From positions 1 to 64,000 of the forward strand of contig NZ_JABBFO010000003.1 in assembly GCF_018494035.1 (NCBI RefSeq): a DNA stretch of 64,000 nt, in the 5' to 3' direction. This document shows positions 29,706 through 40,246 of this stretch, in pieces (within the stretch, counting starts at the first letter, position 1; the number at the start of each line of letters is the position of its first letter). The translations under genes were made by a program, and so were the position numbers. The DNA comes from Rosenbergiella australiborealis (GTDB lineage Bacteria > Pseudomonadota > Gammaproteobacteria > Enterobacterales > Enterobacteriaceae). The notes beneath the pieces are model-generated. The model ran no database searches, was not told the origin of the DNA, and saw only the letters and a list, made by a program, of their open reading frames with translations.

Positions 29706-29721
29706 GCGTACAACTGTACGC
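29706..29721. promoter_or_regulatory. FabR-type palindrome upstream of fabB
   Basis: GCGTACA-AC-TGTACGC is a perfect 7-bp inverted repeat 45 bases before the fabB ATG. It matches the FabR operator form (AGCGTACA-x-TGTACGCT-like) recorded for fabA and fabB. FabR represses unsaturated fatty acid synthesis. Confidence 0.75.
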
Positions 29722-29765
29722 TAAAGTGCACACCAATAAGACGATAGTTGTTATGAGGAATGTGA

Positions 29766-30986
29766 ATGAAACGTGCAGTGATCACTGGCTTGGGGATTGT
29801 TTCCAGCATTGGTAATAATCAGCAGGAAGTGCTGGCTTCTCTACGTGAGGGGCGTTCAGGAATCACTTTTTCTGATGAAATGAAAGATGCAGGTATGCGG
29901 AGCCATGTCTGGGGTAATGTCAAGATGGATACCACAGGCTTAATTGATCGTAAGATTGTGCGTTTCATGAGTGATGCCTCGATTTATGCTTATCTGTCTA
30001 TGGCAGAAGCGGTAAAAGATTCAAAATTAACTGAAGAGCAATATCAAAATAACCCTCGTGTGGGTCTTATTGCGGGATCAGGCGGCGGTTCGCCACGTTT
30101 TCAGGTCTTTGGTGCGGACGCGATGCGTAGCCCACGTGGATTGAAAGCGGTTGGTCCTTATGTGGTGACCAAAGCGATGGCCTCTGGGGTATCTGCATGT
30201 TTAGCAACGCCGTTCAAAATCCACGGTGTTAACTATTCAATCAGTTCCGCCTGTGCCACTTCAGCACACTGTATTGGTAATGCCGTTGAGCAAATTCAAT
30301 TAGGCAAACAAGATATTGTGTTTGCGGGTGGCGGTGAAGAGCTGTGCTGGGAACTGGCTTGCGAGTTTGATGCCATGGGTGCGTTGTCAACTAAATATAA
30401 TGACACGCCAGAAAAAGCATCACGGACCTATGATTCTGAGCGCGATGGATTTGTTATCGCCGGCGGCGGCGGTATGGTCGTTGTTGAAGAGCTTGAGCAT
30501 GCGCTAGCACGCGGTGCACACATCTATGCAGAGATTGTTGGATACGGTGCGACATCTGATGGTGCTGACATGGTTGCCCCTTCTGGTGAAGGTGCTGCGC
30601 GTTGCATGAAGATGGCAATGGAAGGCGTTGATACGCCCATCGACTATCTGAATACTCACGGTACTTCTACGCCAGTGGGTGATGTGAAAGAGCTAGGCGC
30701 AATTCGCGCTGTATTTGGTGATAACACCCCTGCGCTTTCGGCAACTAAAGCGATGACTGGTCACTCATTAGGTGCTGCCGGTGTGCAAGAAGCGATTTAT
30801 ACATTATTAATGCTTGAGCATGGATTTATCGCACCAAGTATTAATATTGAACAAGCTGATGCTGCAGCAGAAGGCATGAATATTATTACTGCGCCAACTG
30901 AACGCGCATTAACGACTGTCATGTCAAATAGCTTTGGTTTCGGTGGAACAAACGCAACATTGACGATGCGTAAATTCACGTCATAA
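29766..30986 (+). CDS. fabB: FabB, 3-oxoacyl-ACP synthase I
   Basis: 406 residues, the same as E. coli. Catalytic Cys lies in [16 protein letters not shown]; the two active-site histidines are in [12 protein letters not shown] and [10 protein letters not shown]. It elongates acyl chains and is required for the unsaturated branch of fatty acid synthesis. Monocistronic, followed by a terminator. Confidence 0.97.
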   Translation: MKRAVITGLGIVSSIGNNQQEVLASLREGRSGITFSDEMKDAGMRSHVWGNVKMDTTGLIDRKIVRFMSDASIYAYLSMAEAVKDSKLTEEQYQNNPRVGLIAGSGGGSPRFQVFGADAMRSPRGLKAVGPYVVTKAMASGVSACLATPFKIHGVNYSISSACATSAHCIGNAVEQIQLGKQDIVFAGGGEELCWELACEFDAMGALSTKYNDTPEKASRTYDSERDGFVIAGGGGMVVVEELEHALARGAHIYAEIVGYGATSDGADMVAPSGEGAARCMKMAMEGVDTPIDYLNTHGTSTPVGDVKELGAIRAVFGDNTPALSATKAMTGHSLGAAGVQEAIYTLLMLEHGFIAPSINIEQADAAAEGMNIITAPTERALTTVMSNSFGFGGTNATLTMRKFTS

Positions 30987-31005
30987 TTATCATCTTGTCC
31001 GAAAA

Positions 31006-31029
31006 ACGGTAGCTTAGGCTGCCGTTTTT
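31006..31029 (+). terminator. Rho-independent terminator after fabB
   Basis: ACGGTAGC-TTAG-GCTGCCGT hairpin (7 of 8 pairs plus G-T) followed by TTTTT. Confidence 0.85.
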
Positions 31030-31062
31030 ATTGGTGCTGAAAAAGTGTTAAGGAGTGACTTG

Positions 31063-32250
31063 ATGACGCAGGAACCGTGCATTACCGATAATAACCGTTC
31101 AGTAAAACCAGTTGCCGTAACCTCGTTTTCCGTCTTTTTAACCTACCTTACTGCTGGCATTGCTTTACCTGTCATCCCTTTGTTTGTTCATAACGATTTA
31201 GGAATGAATAATGTGATGGTTGGGATCGCGGTTGGAATTCAATTTTTTGCCACGTTGGCTAACCGTGGATTTGCCGGTAAAAAGGCCGATCAGCAAGGGG
31301 CAAAAAAAACGACGCGATTCGGTATGGGTGTAATTACCCTAGTGGGTCTTGTCTATTTTATTGCGCTCTTCGCCCATCACTCAGTCTGGTTGCAATTTGG
31401 CCTGCTAGTGGCGGGGCGACTCCTTCTTGGACTGGGCGAGAGTTTTCTATTGACGGGCAATTTAACTTGGGGACTGGGTCTTATCGGCCAGAAACGGTCG
31501 GGGATTGTTATGTCTTGGAACGGTATGGCAATTTATGGTTCATTGGCGGCTGGGGCGCCAATTGGCTTATTCCTTTATCACCACTTCGCTTTCCTTGGGG
31601 TGAGTATTGCCTGTATTGTTTGCCCGCTTGTCGCATTACTCTGTAATGCCAAAGTCCCCAGTGTACCGATTAGTGGCGGTGATCGTCCGAGTTTTACGAC
31701 CGTGCTTAAACAAATTGTAGTGCCGGGAACAGTACTAGCACTTCAGGGAGTTGGATTTGCCGTAATTGGTGCTTTTATTTCGCTCTACTTTGCTGCTGAG
31801 CATTGGGGAAATGCAGGGTATACCTTAACGATATTTGGTCTTGCTTATGTCGTAGTGCGAATCTTCTTTGGCGGCCTGCCTGATAAAATAGGTGGTATAA
31901 AAGTCACTATCCTATCTCTGGGTGTGGAACTAATTGGTCTAGTATTAATTGGTTTTAGCCTACAAGAGTGGCAAGCATTAGTGGGTGCGGCATTAACGGG
32001 TGCGGGGTGTTCATTAGTGTTTCCGGCGATGGGAGTGGAGATTATGAAACGCGTCGACGCACAAGTCCGTGGAACCGCGTTAGGGTGCTTCTCCGCATTT
32101 CAGGATATTGCTTACGGCGCTACCGGCCCATTGGCAGGATTTTTAGCGAACAGTGCTGGCTACGGCGCGGTCTATATAGCGGGTGCGTGTAGCGCACTGC
32201 TAGGTATCGTCATCAGTGTGACGATGATGCGTCCTGTAGAACAGTCTTAA
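31063..32250 (+). CDS. yfcJ: YfcJ-like major facilitator superfamily transporter
   Basis: 395 residues from ATG 31063, with AAGGAG 7 bases upstream (31045 is rejected). About twelve membrane segments. The typical first part is TSFSVFLTYLTAGIALPVIPLFV, with LGLGESFLLTGNLTWGLGLIGQKRSG and a cytoplasmic GGDRPSF loop. It resembles E. coli YfcJ, next to fabB in both genomes. Substrate is unknown; arabinose or drug efflux has been suggested for relatives. Its last 38 bases overlap the convergent MocR gene. Confidence 0.88.
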   Translation: MTQEPCITDNNRSVKPVAVTSFSVFLTYLTAGIALPVIPLFVHNDLGMNNVMVGIAVGIQFFATLANRGFAGKKADQQGAKKTTRFGMGVITLVGLVYFIALFAHHSVWLQFGLLVAGRLLLGLGESFLLTGNLTWGLGLIGQKRSGIVMSWNGMAIYGSLAAGAPIGLFLYHHFAFLGVSIACIVCPLVALLCNAKVPSVPISGGDRPSFTTVLKQIVVPGTVLALQGVGFAVIGAFISLYFAAEHWGNAGYTLTIFGLAYVVVRIFFGGLPDKIGGIKVTILSLGVELIGLVLIGFSLQEWQALVGAALTGAGCSLVFPAMGVEIMKRVDAQVRGTALGCFSAFQDIAYGATGPLAGFLANSAGYGAVYIAGACSALLGIVISVTMMRPVEQS

Positions 32251-33658
32251 ACAGCATCACAGCAGTTCGTAATGCCTGTGGAGGAAGGGAAGCGAAGCCA
32301 AGAATCCATCCATTAATCTTTTCGGATGTCAAACACAGGGGCGCAAGTTCAACCAACACGAGCCCTTGTCGCGCAGCGGTAAGGGTAATTTTCTCGGTAC
32401 TTCCTAGTAAATATTCCACGGCAAGTTGCAGCCCGCCTTCACCGGGTAAAATACGCAGGTAATCAGCAGTATGCTCGTGTAGTAGCGCAATAAGTAAACG
32501 GAATCTCGCCTCATAAAGCCTTTTCATCAGACGTAGATGGCTTGCAAAATAACCTTGAAATATAAACTCTGCGCTAACTGCTTGAGTCAGTTGCGCGGTA
32601 TGGCTATCCATCATTTGTCGTGCCTTAACGACAGCAGGAACGAGCGAGTGTGGCACGACCATATAGGCAAGACGGATCGCTGGGAATAAGGTTTTAGAAA
32701 AGGTACCAAGGTAAATGACAGTTTGTGCACAGTCCATCTGTTGTAACGAGGGCAAGGGACTTGTTCCGTAGTGAAACTCACCGTCATAGTCGTCCTCGAT
32801 GATCCAACTGTGCTGTTGGGCTGCCCAATCTAACCATGCTCGGCGCCTGACTGCACTCATCGTCATTCCCAAGGGATATTGGTGACCCGGTGTCAAATAG
32901 GCTAATTTGGCATTGGTGGTTGGGGCTAGCGCACCTTCATCATCTAGGGGCTGTGCCTTCAGTATAGTCCCTGCCTGCTGAAAGGCATTAACGGCACCTT
33001 GATAACATAATGCTTCGGTCAGTACCGTATCGCCTTCATCAAGCAATAGATCTGCTAAGAGTTGTAAGGCTTGTTGTGAACTGGTCATCATAATAATTTG
33101 TGAGGGTGAACAGTTTACTTGTCGAGAGAGGGCAAGATAGTGACTGACCGCCTGACGGCACACTAAAAGACCTTGCGGATCGCCGTAGAGCAACAGCTCG
33201 GGTGCTAGATTATCCATCACTTCTTGCGTTACCTTGGCCCAATAATGAGTAGGAAAAGCCTGCACATCGGGAACCCCTGCATTAAAAGCTTGTATCTGTC
33301 GAGGATCTTGACATAAACGCTGGGCCAAATGTTGTTTCCCGCGCTCTGAAAGAGTTGGTGATAACAATTTTTTGGGGTGATGGTTTGTCGCGATAATCCC
33401 CTGGCATTGAGCAACATAGCTGCCTCTACCGGGCTGGCGGATAATATAGCCTTGATCAGTCAGTAGTTGGTAGGCCGCTTCAACCGTCACACGTGAACAA
33501 CCGACATCAATGGCGAGTTGTCGAGTAGAAGGTAAGCGTTCGCCGCTAACGAGATGCCCTTTTTCAATCGCCGACCTAAGTGCGTGATTAATTTGGGCAA
33601 CGCGAGAGCCTTTCCCATTTAAAGTCAGTGATAGCCAGATGGAAGAGCGTTGAGTCAT
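32213..33658 (-). CDS. MocR-type regulator (GntR DNA-binding domain fused to an aminotransferase-like domain)
   Basis: 481 residues. The N-terminal winged helix (residues about 18-85) has LRSAIEKGHLVSGERLPSTRQLAIDVGCSRVTVEAAYQLL. The C-terminal fold-type I aminotransferase domain has IIEDDYDGEFHYG and the PLP-lysine motif YLGTFSKTLFPAIRLAYMV. MocR proteins use PLP or PLP adducts as signals and usually regulate a divergent neighbour. The divergent neighbour here is a rhodanese gene, and direct repeats lie in the 90-base gap between them. Not assignable to PdxR, GabR or TauR from sequence alone. Its 3' end overlaps yfcJ by 38 bases. Confidence 0.88.
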   Translation of the reverse strand: MTQRSSIWLSLTLNGKGSRVAQINHALRSAIEKGHLVSGERLPSTRQLAIDVGCSRVTVEAAYQLLTDQGYIIRQPGRGSYVAQCQGIIATNHHPKKLLSPTLSERGKQHLAQRLCQDPRQIQAFNAGVPDVQAFPTHYWAKVTQEVMDNLAPELLLYGDPQGLLVCRQAVSHYLALSRQVNCSPSQIIMMTSSQQALQLLADLLLDEGDTVLTEALCYQGAVNAFQQAGTILKAQPLDDEGALAPTTNAKLAYLTPGHQYPLGMTMSAVRRRAWLDWAAQQHSWIIEDDYDGEFHYGTSPLPSLQQMDCAQTVIYLGTFSKTLFPAIRLAYMVVPHSLVPAVVKARQMMDSHTAQLTQAVSAEFIFQGYFASHLRLMKRLYEARFRLLIALLHEHTADYLRILPGEGGLQLAVEYLLGSTEKITLTAARQGLVLVELAPLCLTSEKINGWILGFASLPPQALRTAVMLFKTVLQDASSSH

Positions 33659-33674
33659 GGTGTGGTGGTCTTAC

Positions 33675-33718
33675 ATTGTGTGATAAATGGGTCTGCTTCG
33701 CGAAGCGATTGTGCGATA
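33675..33718. promoter_or_regulatory. Candidate MocR operator: two direct repeats around a palindrome
   Basis: ATTGTGTGATA (33675-33685) and ATTGTGCGATA (33708-33718) are direct repeats, 10 of 11 identical, start-to-start distance 33 bases (about three helical turns). A perfect 12-bp palindrome GCTTCGCGAAGC (33695-33706) lies between. Direct repeats spaced this way are the known binding mode of MocR proteins such as GabR. The target promoter is probably that of the rhodanese gene. Confidence 0.6.
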
Positions 33719-33748
33719 TTCTCCTTTTATAACACAAGGAGATAATTA

Positions 33749-34189
33749 ATGACTGATACCCTCGCTTATTTTGCCACCCCCAATGACAGTACCGCGTATC
33801 TTAAGATGAAACTTGCTTACTATATTGATGCGTGGGATCTGGCTGAAGCCACTAACACTGGCGACTCAGATTATATTGTTTTAGATGTACGCTCAGCGCA
33901 ACAGTATGCGAAGGGGCATATTCCTGGCGCAATAAATTTTCCTCATCGAGAAATGAACGAGACTACGCTTAACGCACTGGATAGTTCTCGGTATTACGTG
34001 ACGTATTGTGATGGTATAGGTTGCAATGGTTCTACTAAGGGCGCTTTACATTTAGCGCAAGCAGGATTAAGAGTTAAAGAGCTCATTGGGGGATTAGATT
34101 TTTGGCGGCGAGATAATCACCCGATTGTTCAGGGAAGCCAGCCGCAGGCTTGGCCATTGCATGCAGGCCAAGCTAACTGCGGATGTTAA
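33749..34189 (+). CDS. Single-domain rhodanese-like protein
   Basis: 146 residues with rhodanese landmarks YIVLDVRSAQQYAKGHIPGAINFP and a catalytic loop TYCDGIGCNGSTKGA, whose first Cys is the expected sulfur carrier and whose second Cys is within the loop. It ends in ANCGC, an extra cysteine pair. ACAAGGAG precedes the ATG. Probably moves sulfane sulfur; the natural acceptor is unknown. It is divergent from the MocR regulator and its stop is one base from the convergent flk stop. Confidence 0.88.
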   Translation: MTDTLAYFATPNDSTAYLKMKLAYYIDAWDLAEATNTGDSDYIVLDVRSAQQYAKGHIPGAINFPHREMNETTLNALDSSRYYVTYCDGIGCNGSTKGALHLAQAGLRVKELIGGLDFWRRDNHPIVQGSQPQAWPLHAGQANCGC

Positions 34190-34190
34190 T

Positions 34191-35228
34191 CTACCACCAC
34201 CAAAAAATCAGTAATAGGAGTGCAACGACGACAAGAGTGGCCTTAATTCGACCCGAAAAAGGTGTATAGGAAGCCTTATCAGATTCAGAGGGGGCAGCGT
34301 GTTGAATCGGTATTGGTCCAGATGCGAGCCTACTTTGCATAGAGGCCCAGCCAAAACCGGCTCGGTAGCTAAACAATGCATTAAGGATATCTTGTGCTTG
34401 CACGGTAGATAACGGCGACACTGTAGTGAGCTGATAGTATTGCTCACAATAAGAGGCCGCTTGCTGGGTCTCTTCAAGGCTAGCAGGCTGTTTTAAACCC
34501 TGAAATAGTTGCTGTAAGCTCATTGGTTGCTGACCCACTAATTGTTGGCGAGCTTGTAGGTATTGCATTAACAGCGGGTAGTGCTTGACCGGGATCGGGT
34601 CACCATTTTTCAAGCCAACCATAGTATGTAATGTTTCCCACACACTGATTGTCGACTCACCATTCGCCACGGATAATTTGACGACTTGCTGGCTAAGAGT
34701 CAGATGTTCCGCCGGGAGTAGGCTGCGCGCAGTGGCATGAGTCTGTACAGGATGAGGAATAGAGATTTCACCTTGTTGCAGACGCGTCAATACCTGTTGC
34801 AGCTGTGCTTGCGTTAAGGCGCTTAATACCGTTTGACCAAATTGATGGCGAATGTATTCGCTGACAGCTTGTCGATTGTTCCCTTGAGGAAGTAATTCGG
34901 TGAGTTGCTGCAACTGACGACGCGCCAAATGATTATGCTGTTCCTGTTTTAAAATCTCTTCTAACCATTTTTCAGCGTCAGCAAATTGAGATGAGAGTAA
35001 TTCACCTTCATTACTGACATTCAAATGATGACGAATACCGGCCCATAAAGCAGGTGCTTTAAGGCTGCTGATGGCTAAAATTTTTACAATAATTCGCTCG
35101 AGCGCAGTTCGCTGAGTGGAGGTTAGAGCCTCGCTCTGCAACGGCTTTGTTTTTAGGCTGTCGGAGGACGTTAAGTCGTGATGGCGTGCACCGTCGGAAA
35201 ATCCGCGAGGGCCACTGAGTGGTTGCAT
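34191..35228 (-). CDS. flk: Flk, flagellar regulator family inner-membrane protein
   Basis: 345 residues from ATG 35228 (MQPLSGPRGFSDGARH), aligned with E. coli Flk; a longer reading to 35315 adds an unlikely N-terminus. It has the family pattern TSTQRTALERIIVKI, ALWAGIRHHLNVSNEGELLSS, GNNRQAVSEYIRHQFGQT and a single C-terminal membrane anchor ATLVVVALLLLIFWWW. Flk prevents premature FlgM secretion in Salmonella. It is divergent from pdxB as in E. coli. Confidence 0.88.
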   Translation of the reverse strand: MQPLSGPRGFSDGARHHDLTSSDSLKTKPLQSEALTSTQRTALERIIVKILAISSLKAPALWAGIRHHLNVSNEGELLSSQFADAEKWLEEILKQEQHNHLARRQLQQLTELLPQGNNRQAVSEYIRHQFGQTVLSALTQAQLQQVLTRLQQGEISIPHPVQTHATARSLLPAEHLTLSQQVVKLSVANGESTISVWETLHTMVGLKNGDPIPVKHYPLLMQYLQARQQLVGQQPMSLQQLFQGLKQPASLEETQQAASYCEQYYQLTTVSPLSTVQAQDILNALFSYRAGFGWASMQSRLASGPIPIQHAAPSESDKASYTPFSGRIKATLVVVALLLLIFWWW

Positions 35229-35426
35229 GGCAACATCCTTACAAAACCGAGGAACCGGAACACCGGAGAATAGCCGGCTATCATAGCAATCCCCTTTTAA
35301 AATCCCAAGTAACAATCAACGGATTTCGTGACTATTTATCGGTTAATGAGAATCAATCTCCGGTGTTTTCAGTGAAAGAGTATGACAGAATATCCGAATC
35401 CTTCTATTTACCGACTAGGTTTAACA

Positions 35427-36557
35427 ATGAAAATCGTTGTTGATGAAAATATGCCCTATGCCCAAGAGTTATTTAGCCGTAAAGGACAGGTAGTTCGCGT
35501 GCCGGGGCGTCCCTTGCCCATCAGTGAGCTTAAAGATGCACAAGCGTTAATGGTACGTTCAGTAACGCCGGTGAACGCAAAGTTAATTGAAAACACCTCA
35601 TTGGCTTTTGTCGGATCTGCAACGGCGGGTACTGATCACGTTGAACTTGCAGATCTGGATGCGGCATCGGTTGCCTTTTCTGCAGCCCCCGGCTGTAACG
35701 CAATTGCTGTCGTAGAATATGTCTTATCGGCATTACTCTTACTTGCAGAGCGAGATGGCTATCAGCTCAGTGACAAAACCATCGGCATCGTGGGTGTTGG
35801 TAACGTGGGGAGTCGGCTACAAAAGCGATGTGAAGCATTAGGAATGAATGTTCTATTATGTGATCCGCCGCGGGCAGACCGCGGGGATAAAGAGCCATTC
35901 CTTCCGTTACAGAGTTTGGTGGATCACGCGGATATATTGACCTTTCATACGCCATTGATTAAGCAGGGGGAGTACCAGACGTGGCATAATGTTGATCAAC
36001 AGGTGCTAGAACGTCTTCGTCCTGGTTGCGTATTGATTAATGCTTGCCGTGGATCAGTAATCGATAATCAAGCTTTAAAACAGGTACTTATACATCGTGA
36101 TGATCTTAACGTTGTTTTAGATGTGTGGGAGCCTGAACCCAATCTTGATATTGAATTACTGTCACATGTTGATATTGCCACCGCACATATCGCTGGTTAT
36201 ACCCTAGAAGGAAAAGTCCGAGGGACAACTCAGCTTTATGAAGCGTGGACTGCATTTATTGGACAGCCAGAAACTATTTCTCTCAGTTCGCTTCTTCCTC
36301 TTCCTGATGTCAGTGTCGTGAATGTAAGTGGTGAGTTTTCTCAGTCACTACTAAAACGTTTAGTTCATCTGGTGTATGATGTGCGCCGCGATGATGCGCT
36401 GTTAAGGCTGCATATTGGTGACGAAGGCGGGTTTGATCGGTTGAGAAAACACTATCAAGAGCGTCGCGAGTGGTCCTCATTGACTGTCAATTGTTCAAAT
36501 GCACAGACAGCAGAGAAACTTCGTCAACTCGGATTCAACGCCATATACTGCGCTTAA
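35427..36557 (+). CDS. pdxB: PdxB, erythronate-4-phosphate dehydrogenase
   Basis: 376 residues from ATG 35427 ([20 protein letters not shown]); the 35382 start lacks family support. NAD-binding motif [20 protein letters not shown], catalytic Arg in [11 protein letters not shown], and the Glu/His pair in VWEPEPNLD and [17 protein letters not shown]. It makes 2-oxo-3-hydroxy-4-phosphobutanoate in pyridoxal phosphate synthesis. It heads the pdxB-usg-truA-dedA gene string. Confidence 0.96.
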   Translation: MKIVVDENMPYAQELFSRKGQVVRVPGRPLPISELKDAQALMVRSVTPVNAKLIENTSLAFVGSATAGTDHVELADLDAASVAFSAAPGCNAIAVVEYVLSALLLLAERDGYQLSDKTIGIVGVGNVGSRLQKRCEALGMNVLLCDPPRADRGDKEPFLPLQSLVDHADILTFHTPLIKQGEYQTWHNVDQQVLERLRPGCVLINACRGSVIDNQALKQVLIHRDDLNVVLDVWEPEPNLDIELLSHVDIATAHIAGYTLEGKVRGTTQLYEAWTAFIGQPETISLSSLLPLPDVSVVNVSGEFSQSLLKRLVHLVYDVRRDDALLRLHIGDEGGFDRLRKHYQERREWSSLTVNCSNAQTAEKLRQLGFNAIYCA

Positions 36558-36615
36558 GGTTCAGTCTTTTTGGAATGGCTTTCTGCTATTCCTATAATTT
36601 AGTGTGGAGTACCCC

Positions 36616-37623
36616 ATGTCTCAGGGTTGGAATATTGCTATTTTAGGCGCGACAGGCGCGGTTGGTCGGGCATTGCTTGAATGTTTGGAACAGCGCCAAT
36701 TTTCGGTTGGTGAATTGTGTTTGCTGGCAACTGAAGAGAGTGCGGGTGAATCGATCCGTTTTTCAGGCAAAAATTATCAGGTAAAGGATGCGCTCCATTA
36801 CGATTGGAGTGAAAGCCAATTGGCCTTTTTCGTCGCAGGACAAGAGGCGAGTGCCCAGTATGCAGAGCTCGCAGCTGAAGCGGGTTGTATCGTAATAGAC
36901 AGCAGTGGATTATTTGCCTTAGCTCACGACGTGCCGTTGGCTGTAGTGGGGGTCAACGATAGTACACTTGCCGAATACCGTAACCGCAATATTATTGCCG
37001 TGGCAGATAGCCAAGTTAGCCAGCTGATGAATGCCATTGCGCCGCTTAATGAAGCAGCAGGTGTGCAATCGATCCAGTTAACGGAACTATTATCCGTTTC
37101 TGCTCAAGGTAAGGCCGCGGTTGATGCATTAGCCGGGGAAAGTGCTCGTTTATTAAATGGTATTCCGCCCGAGCATTACCATTTTGGTCGTCAGTTGGCG
37201 TTTAATATGATGCCAATGCCTGTTGATGAACAAGGTAGCGTGCCTGCTGAACGTCGGGTCGTGGATCAAGTTCGTAAGGTATTACAAGACGAAAGTTTTT
37301 CTTTAAGCGTCACCTCCCTACAAGCGCCTATCTTTTATGGTAATGCACAAAGCGTACGCATTATTACCGCTCGTCCGTTGGAGGCTGATGAAGTACATCA
37401 TTTACTTAATGACCAAGCGGATTTAGCTGTAAGTGAAGCACCTGATTTCCCTACGCCAGTCAGTGAGGGAACAGGGCAAGACCAACTTTATATTGGGGCA
37501 ATCCGTCAGGATTATGGTCAACCCGATTGTGTACAGTTCTGGTCAGTTGCGGACAATGTTCGTTACGGCGGCGCCTTGATGGCGGTTAAAACGGCAGAAC
37601 GATTAATCGAGGATTATTTGTAA
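36616..37623 (+). CDS. usg: Usg, aspartate-semialdehyde dehydrogenase-like protein
   Basis: 335 residues from ATG 36616 with GGAG 6 bases upstream. NAD(P)-binding motif [18 protein letters not shown] and [20 protein letters not shown]. As in E. coli Usg, the catalytic cysteine region of true Asd is replaced ([13 protein letters not shown]), so a dehydrogenase activity is doubtful. The stop shares one base with truA. Confidence 0.93.
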   Translation: MSQGWNIAILGATGAVGRALLECLEQRQFSVGELCLLATEESAGESIRFSGKNYQVKDALHYDWSESQLAFFVAGQEASAQYAELAAEAGCIVIDSSGLFALAHDVPLAVVGVNDSTLAEYRNRNIIAVADSQVSQLMNAIAPLNEAAGVQSIQLTELLSVSAQGKAAVDALAGESARLLNGIPPEHYHFGRQLAFNMMPMPVDEQGSVPAERRVVDQVRKVLQDESFSLSVTSLQAPIFYGNAQSVRIITARPLEADEVHHLLNDQADLAVSEAPDFPTPVSEGTGQDQLYIGAIRQDYGQPDCVQFWSVADNVRYGGALMAVKTAERLIEDYL

Positions 37624-38444
37624 TGCCCGCGCAAGATCGCTATAAAATTGCGTTAGGTATTGAGTATGATGGTAGCCGCTATTATGGTTGGCAACGACAA
37701 CGTGACGTTCGTAGCGTACAACAAGCGCTAGAAAAAGCACTGACACAAGTCGCTAATCATCCTATTGATGTGTTTTGTGCTGGGCGGACTGATGCAGGGG
37801 TACATGGTACTGGTCAAGTCGTCCATTTTGAAACCGAATCACAACGTGCTGATGGCGCATGGACTCTCGGGGTTAATGCTAACTTACCGGATGATATTGC
37901 GGTACGCTGGGTCAAGGCAGTGCCTGATGATTTTCATGCGCGTTTTAGTGCGACTGCCCGCCGTTATCGTTATGTCATTTATAATGAGCGTCTACGTCCG
38001 GCTATTTTAGGCAAAGGATTGACGCATTATTATCACCCTTTAGATGCACAAAAAATGCACCGTGCGGCCCAAAGTCTTTTGGGGGAAAACGATTTTACCT
38101 CGTTTCGTGCCGTGCAGTGTCAGTCTCGGACACCTTGGCGGAACATTTCACATATTGATGTGACGCGCCAAGGCAGTTTTGTGATTGTCGATATCAAAGC
38201 CAATGCGTTTGTGCACCATATGGTACGCAATATTGTTGGCAGTTTGATTGAAGTCGGCGTAGGTAATCAGCCAGAAAGTTGGATAGCTGATTTGCTTGCT
38301 CTGCGTGATCGCACTCAAGCAGCAGCGACGGCACGTGCTGAGGGATTATATTTGGTGGCGGTTGATTATCCTGAGCATTTTGGATTACCCAAACCGGCTT
38401 TGGGGCCACTGTTTTTAGCGGACGATAAGCCCCTCTCCTTGTAG
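37623..38444 (+). CDS. truA: TruA, tRNA pseudouridine(38-40) synthase
   Basis: 273 residues, catalytic Asp in [20 protein letters not shown], plus [16 protein letters not shown] and [15 protein letters not shown]. It modifies U38-U40 of the tRNA anticodon arm. Translationally coupled to usg through a shared base. Confidence 0.97.
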   Translation: MPAQDRYKIALGIEYDGSRYYGWQRQRDVRSVQQALEKALTQVANHPIDVFCAGRTDAGVHGTGQVVHFETESQRADGAWTLGVNANLPDDIAVRWVKAVPDDFHARFSATARRYRYVIYNERLRPAILGKGLTHYYHPLDAQKMHRAAQSLLGENDFTSFRAVQCQSRTPWRNISHIDVTRQGSFVIVDIKANAFVHHMVRNIVGSLIEVGVGNQPESWIADLLALRDRTQAAATARAEGLYLVAVDYPEHFGLPKPALGPLFLADDKPLSL

Positions 38445-38455
38445 GAATTTTTATA

Positions 38456-39115
38456 ATGCTATCTATGGTTATCGATTTTATATTGCATATTGATGTGCAC
38501 TTAACGGCATTGGTGGCGAATTACGGATTATGGGTCTATGCCATCTTATTTTTGATCATCTTTTGCGAGACGGGATTGGTGGTGACTCCATTTTTACCAG
38601 GAGATTCTCTACTCTTTATCGCCGGGGCGCTAGCCGTTTTACCCAGTAATGGTTTAGACGTTCACGTTATGGTGGGATTACTCGTCGTTGCAGCGATATT
38701 GGGCGATGCACTGAATTATACGATTGGACGGCTCTTTGGTGAGAAGTTGTTTAGTCGACCCAATTCGCGTATTTTTCGTCAGAGCTATCTTGATAAGACG
38801 CATCAGTTTTATGATAAACACGGTGGTAAAACCATTATTCTCGCTCGCTTTGTTCCCATTATCCGTACTTTTGCCCCCTTTGTCGCGGGCATGGGGCATA
38901 TGAGCTATCGCCAATTCGGGTTCTATAACGTTATTGGTGGTGTTTGCTGGGTCGCGTTGTTTAGCTATGCCGGGGCGATTTTTGGCGACTTACCTGTGGT
39001 AAAAAATAACATCAACCTGCTGATTGTTGCGATTATCGTGATTTCGATCCTGCCAGGAATTATAGAAGTTATTCGCCATCGTACCAAAAAGAATAATACA
39101 GACCCTTTAGCATAA
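38456..39115 (+). CDS. dedA: DedA-family membrane protein
   Basis: 219 residues, several membrane segments, with the family motifs [40 protein letters not shown] and [22 protein letters not shown]. DedA proteins are proposed undecaprenyl-phosphate or lipid translocases that support proton motive force and envelope stability. Located between truA and accD as in E. coli. Confidence 0.95.
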   Translation: MLSMVIDFILHIDVHLTALVANYGLWVYAILFLIIFCETGLVVTPFLPGDSLLFIAGALAVLPSNGLDVHVMVGLLVVAAILGDALNYTIGRLFGEKLFSRPNSRIFRQSYLDKTHQFYDKHGGKTIILARFVPIIRTFAPFVAGMGHMSYRQFGFYNVIGGVCWVALFSYAGAIFGDLPVVKNNINLLIVAIIVISILPGIIEVIRHRTKKNNTDPLA

Positions 39116-39260
39116 TGCTGATATCTGTATAATTGCGCCATATTTTTATCCACAGATCGTTGCGGTTGTGGTTTAATGAGCGCTATTTATTGGCTGTTGA
39201 GTAATCATTCAGCAGAAACACAGTGACTGGTAAAACCAGGTTCAAACAGAAAGGTCCTCA

Positions 39261-40175
39261 ATGAGCTGGATTGAACGCATTCTTAACAAAACTAATGTTG
39301 CACCTGCCCGCAAGGCAAGTATTCCTGAAGGGATTTGGACAAAATGCACCAGTTGTGGTCAGGTTTTATACCGTGCCGAGCTAGAGCGTAATTTAGAAGT
39401 CTGCCCTAAGTGTGATCATCATATGCGGATGCATGGACGTGATCGTCTGAATAGTTTCTTAGATCAAGGGACGACTGTTGAGCTAGGAAGTGAATTAGAA
39501 CCTCGCGATTTACTAAAATTCCGGGATTCTAAAAAATACAAAGACCGTATCGTTGCCGCGCAAAAAGAGACGGGCGAAAAAGACGCTCTTATTGCGATGA
39601 AAGGCCAGTTGCATGGTATGCCAGTGGTTGCTGTTGCCTTCGAGTTCTCCTTTATGGGCGGATCGATGGGCGCAGTCGTTGGTGCACGTTTTGTCCGGGC
39701 GGCAGAGCAAGCGTTGGAAGACGGTTGTCCATTGATCTGCTTCTCCGCGAGCGGTGGCGCACGGATGCAAGAAGCGTTAACCTCTCTTATGCAAATGGCG
39801 AAAACCAGTGCTGCCTTGGCAAAAATGCGTGAACGCGGTCTACCGTATATCTCTGTATTGACAGATCCTACCATGGGCGGGGTTTCAGCGAGTTTCGCAA
39901 TGTTGGGTGATCTCAATATCGGTGAACCTAAAGCATTGATTGGTTTTGCAGGCCCGCGCGTTATTGAGCAAACGGTCCGTGAAAAACTCCCTCCAGGCTT
40001 TCAGCGTAGTGAGTTTCTGATTGAGAAAGGGGCGATTGACATGATCGTTCGTCGTCCAGAGATGCGTTTCAAATTAGCCAGTCTCTTGGCTAAGATGATG
40101 AATCTCCCGGCTCCGCTTCCTGAAGAAACTGCACCAGAGCCCGAGAAGATTGAGCAAACGCCTAGCGACGCTTAA
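39261..40175 (+). CDS. accD: AccD, carboxyltransferase beta subunit of acetyl-CoA carboxylase
   Basis: 304 residues. The N-terminal zinc ribbon has cysteines in [23 protein letters not shown]. The carboxyltransferase core has [21 protein letters not shown] and [17 protein letters not shown]. It works with AccA to make malonyl-CoA. A terminator follows. Confidence 0.97.
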   Translation: MSWIERILNKTNVAPARKASIPEGIWTKCTSCGQVLYRAELERNLEVCPKCDHHMRMHGRDRLNSFLDQGTTVELGSELEPRDLLKFRDSKKYKDRIVAAQKETGEKDALIAMKGQLHGMPVVAVAFEFSFMGGSMGAVVGARFVRAAEQALEDGCPLICFSASGGARMQEALTSLMQMAKTSAALAKMRERGLPYISVLTDPTMGGVSASFAMLGDLNIGEPKALIGFAGPRVIEQTVREKLPPGFQRSEFLIEKGAIDMIVRRPEMRFKLASLLAKMMNLPAPLPEETAPEPEKIEQTPSDA

Positions 40176-40194
40176 TTCTATATTGCACATTCAA

Positions 40195-40218
40195 AGACGC
40201 TCTGGTAGCGTCTTTTTT
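40195..40218 (+). terminator. Rho-independent terminator after accD
   Basis: AGACGC-TCTGGTA-GCGTCT hairpin followed by TTTTTT, about 20 bases after the accD stop. Confidence 0.85.
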
Positions 40219-40246
40219 ATCATTGTTTTAGCGAAACTCTCATATC

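Noticed and set aside
27623-29809. Longer mnmC reading starting at 29809
   Set aside because: It would overlap the fabB coding region and lacks homology before the GTG at 29611.
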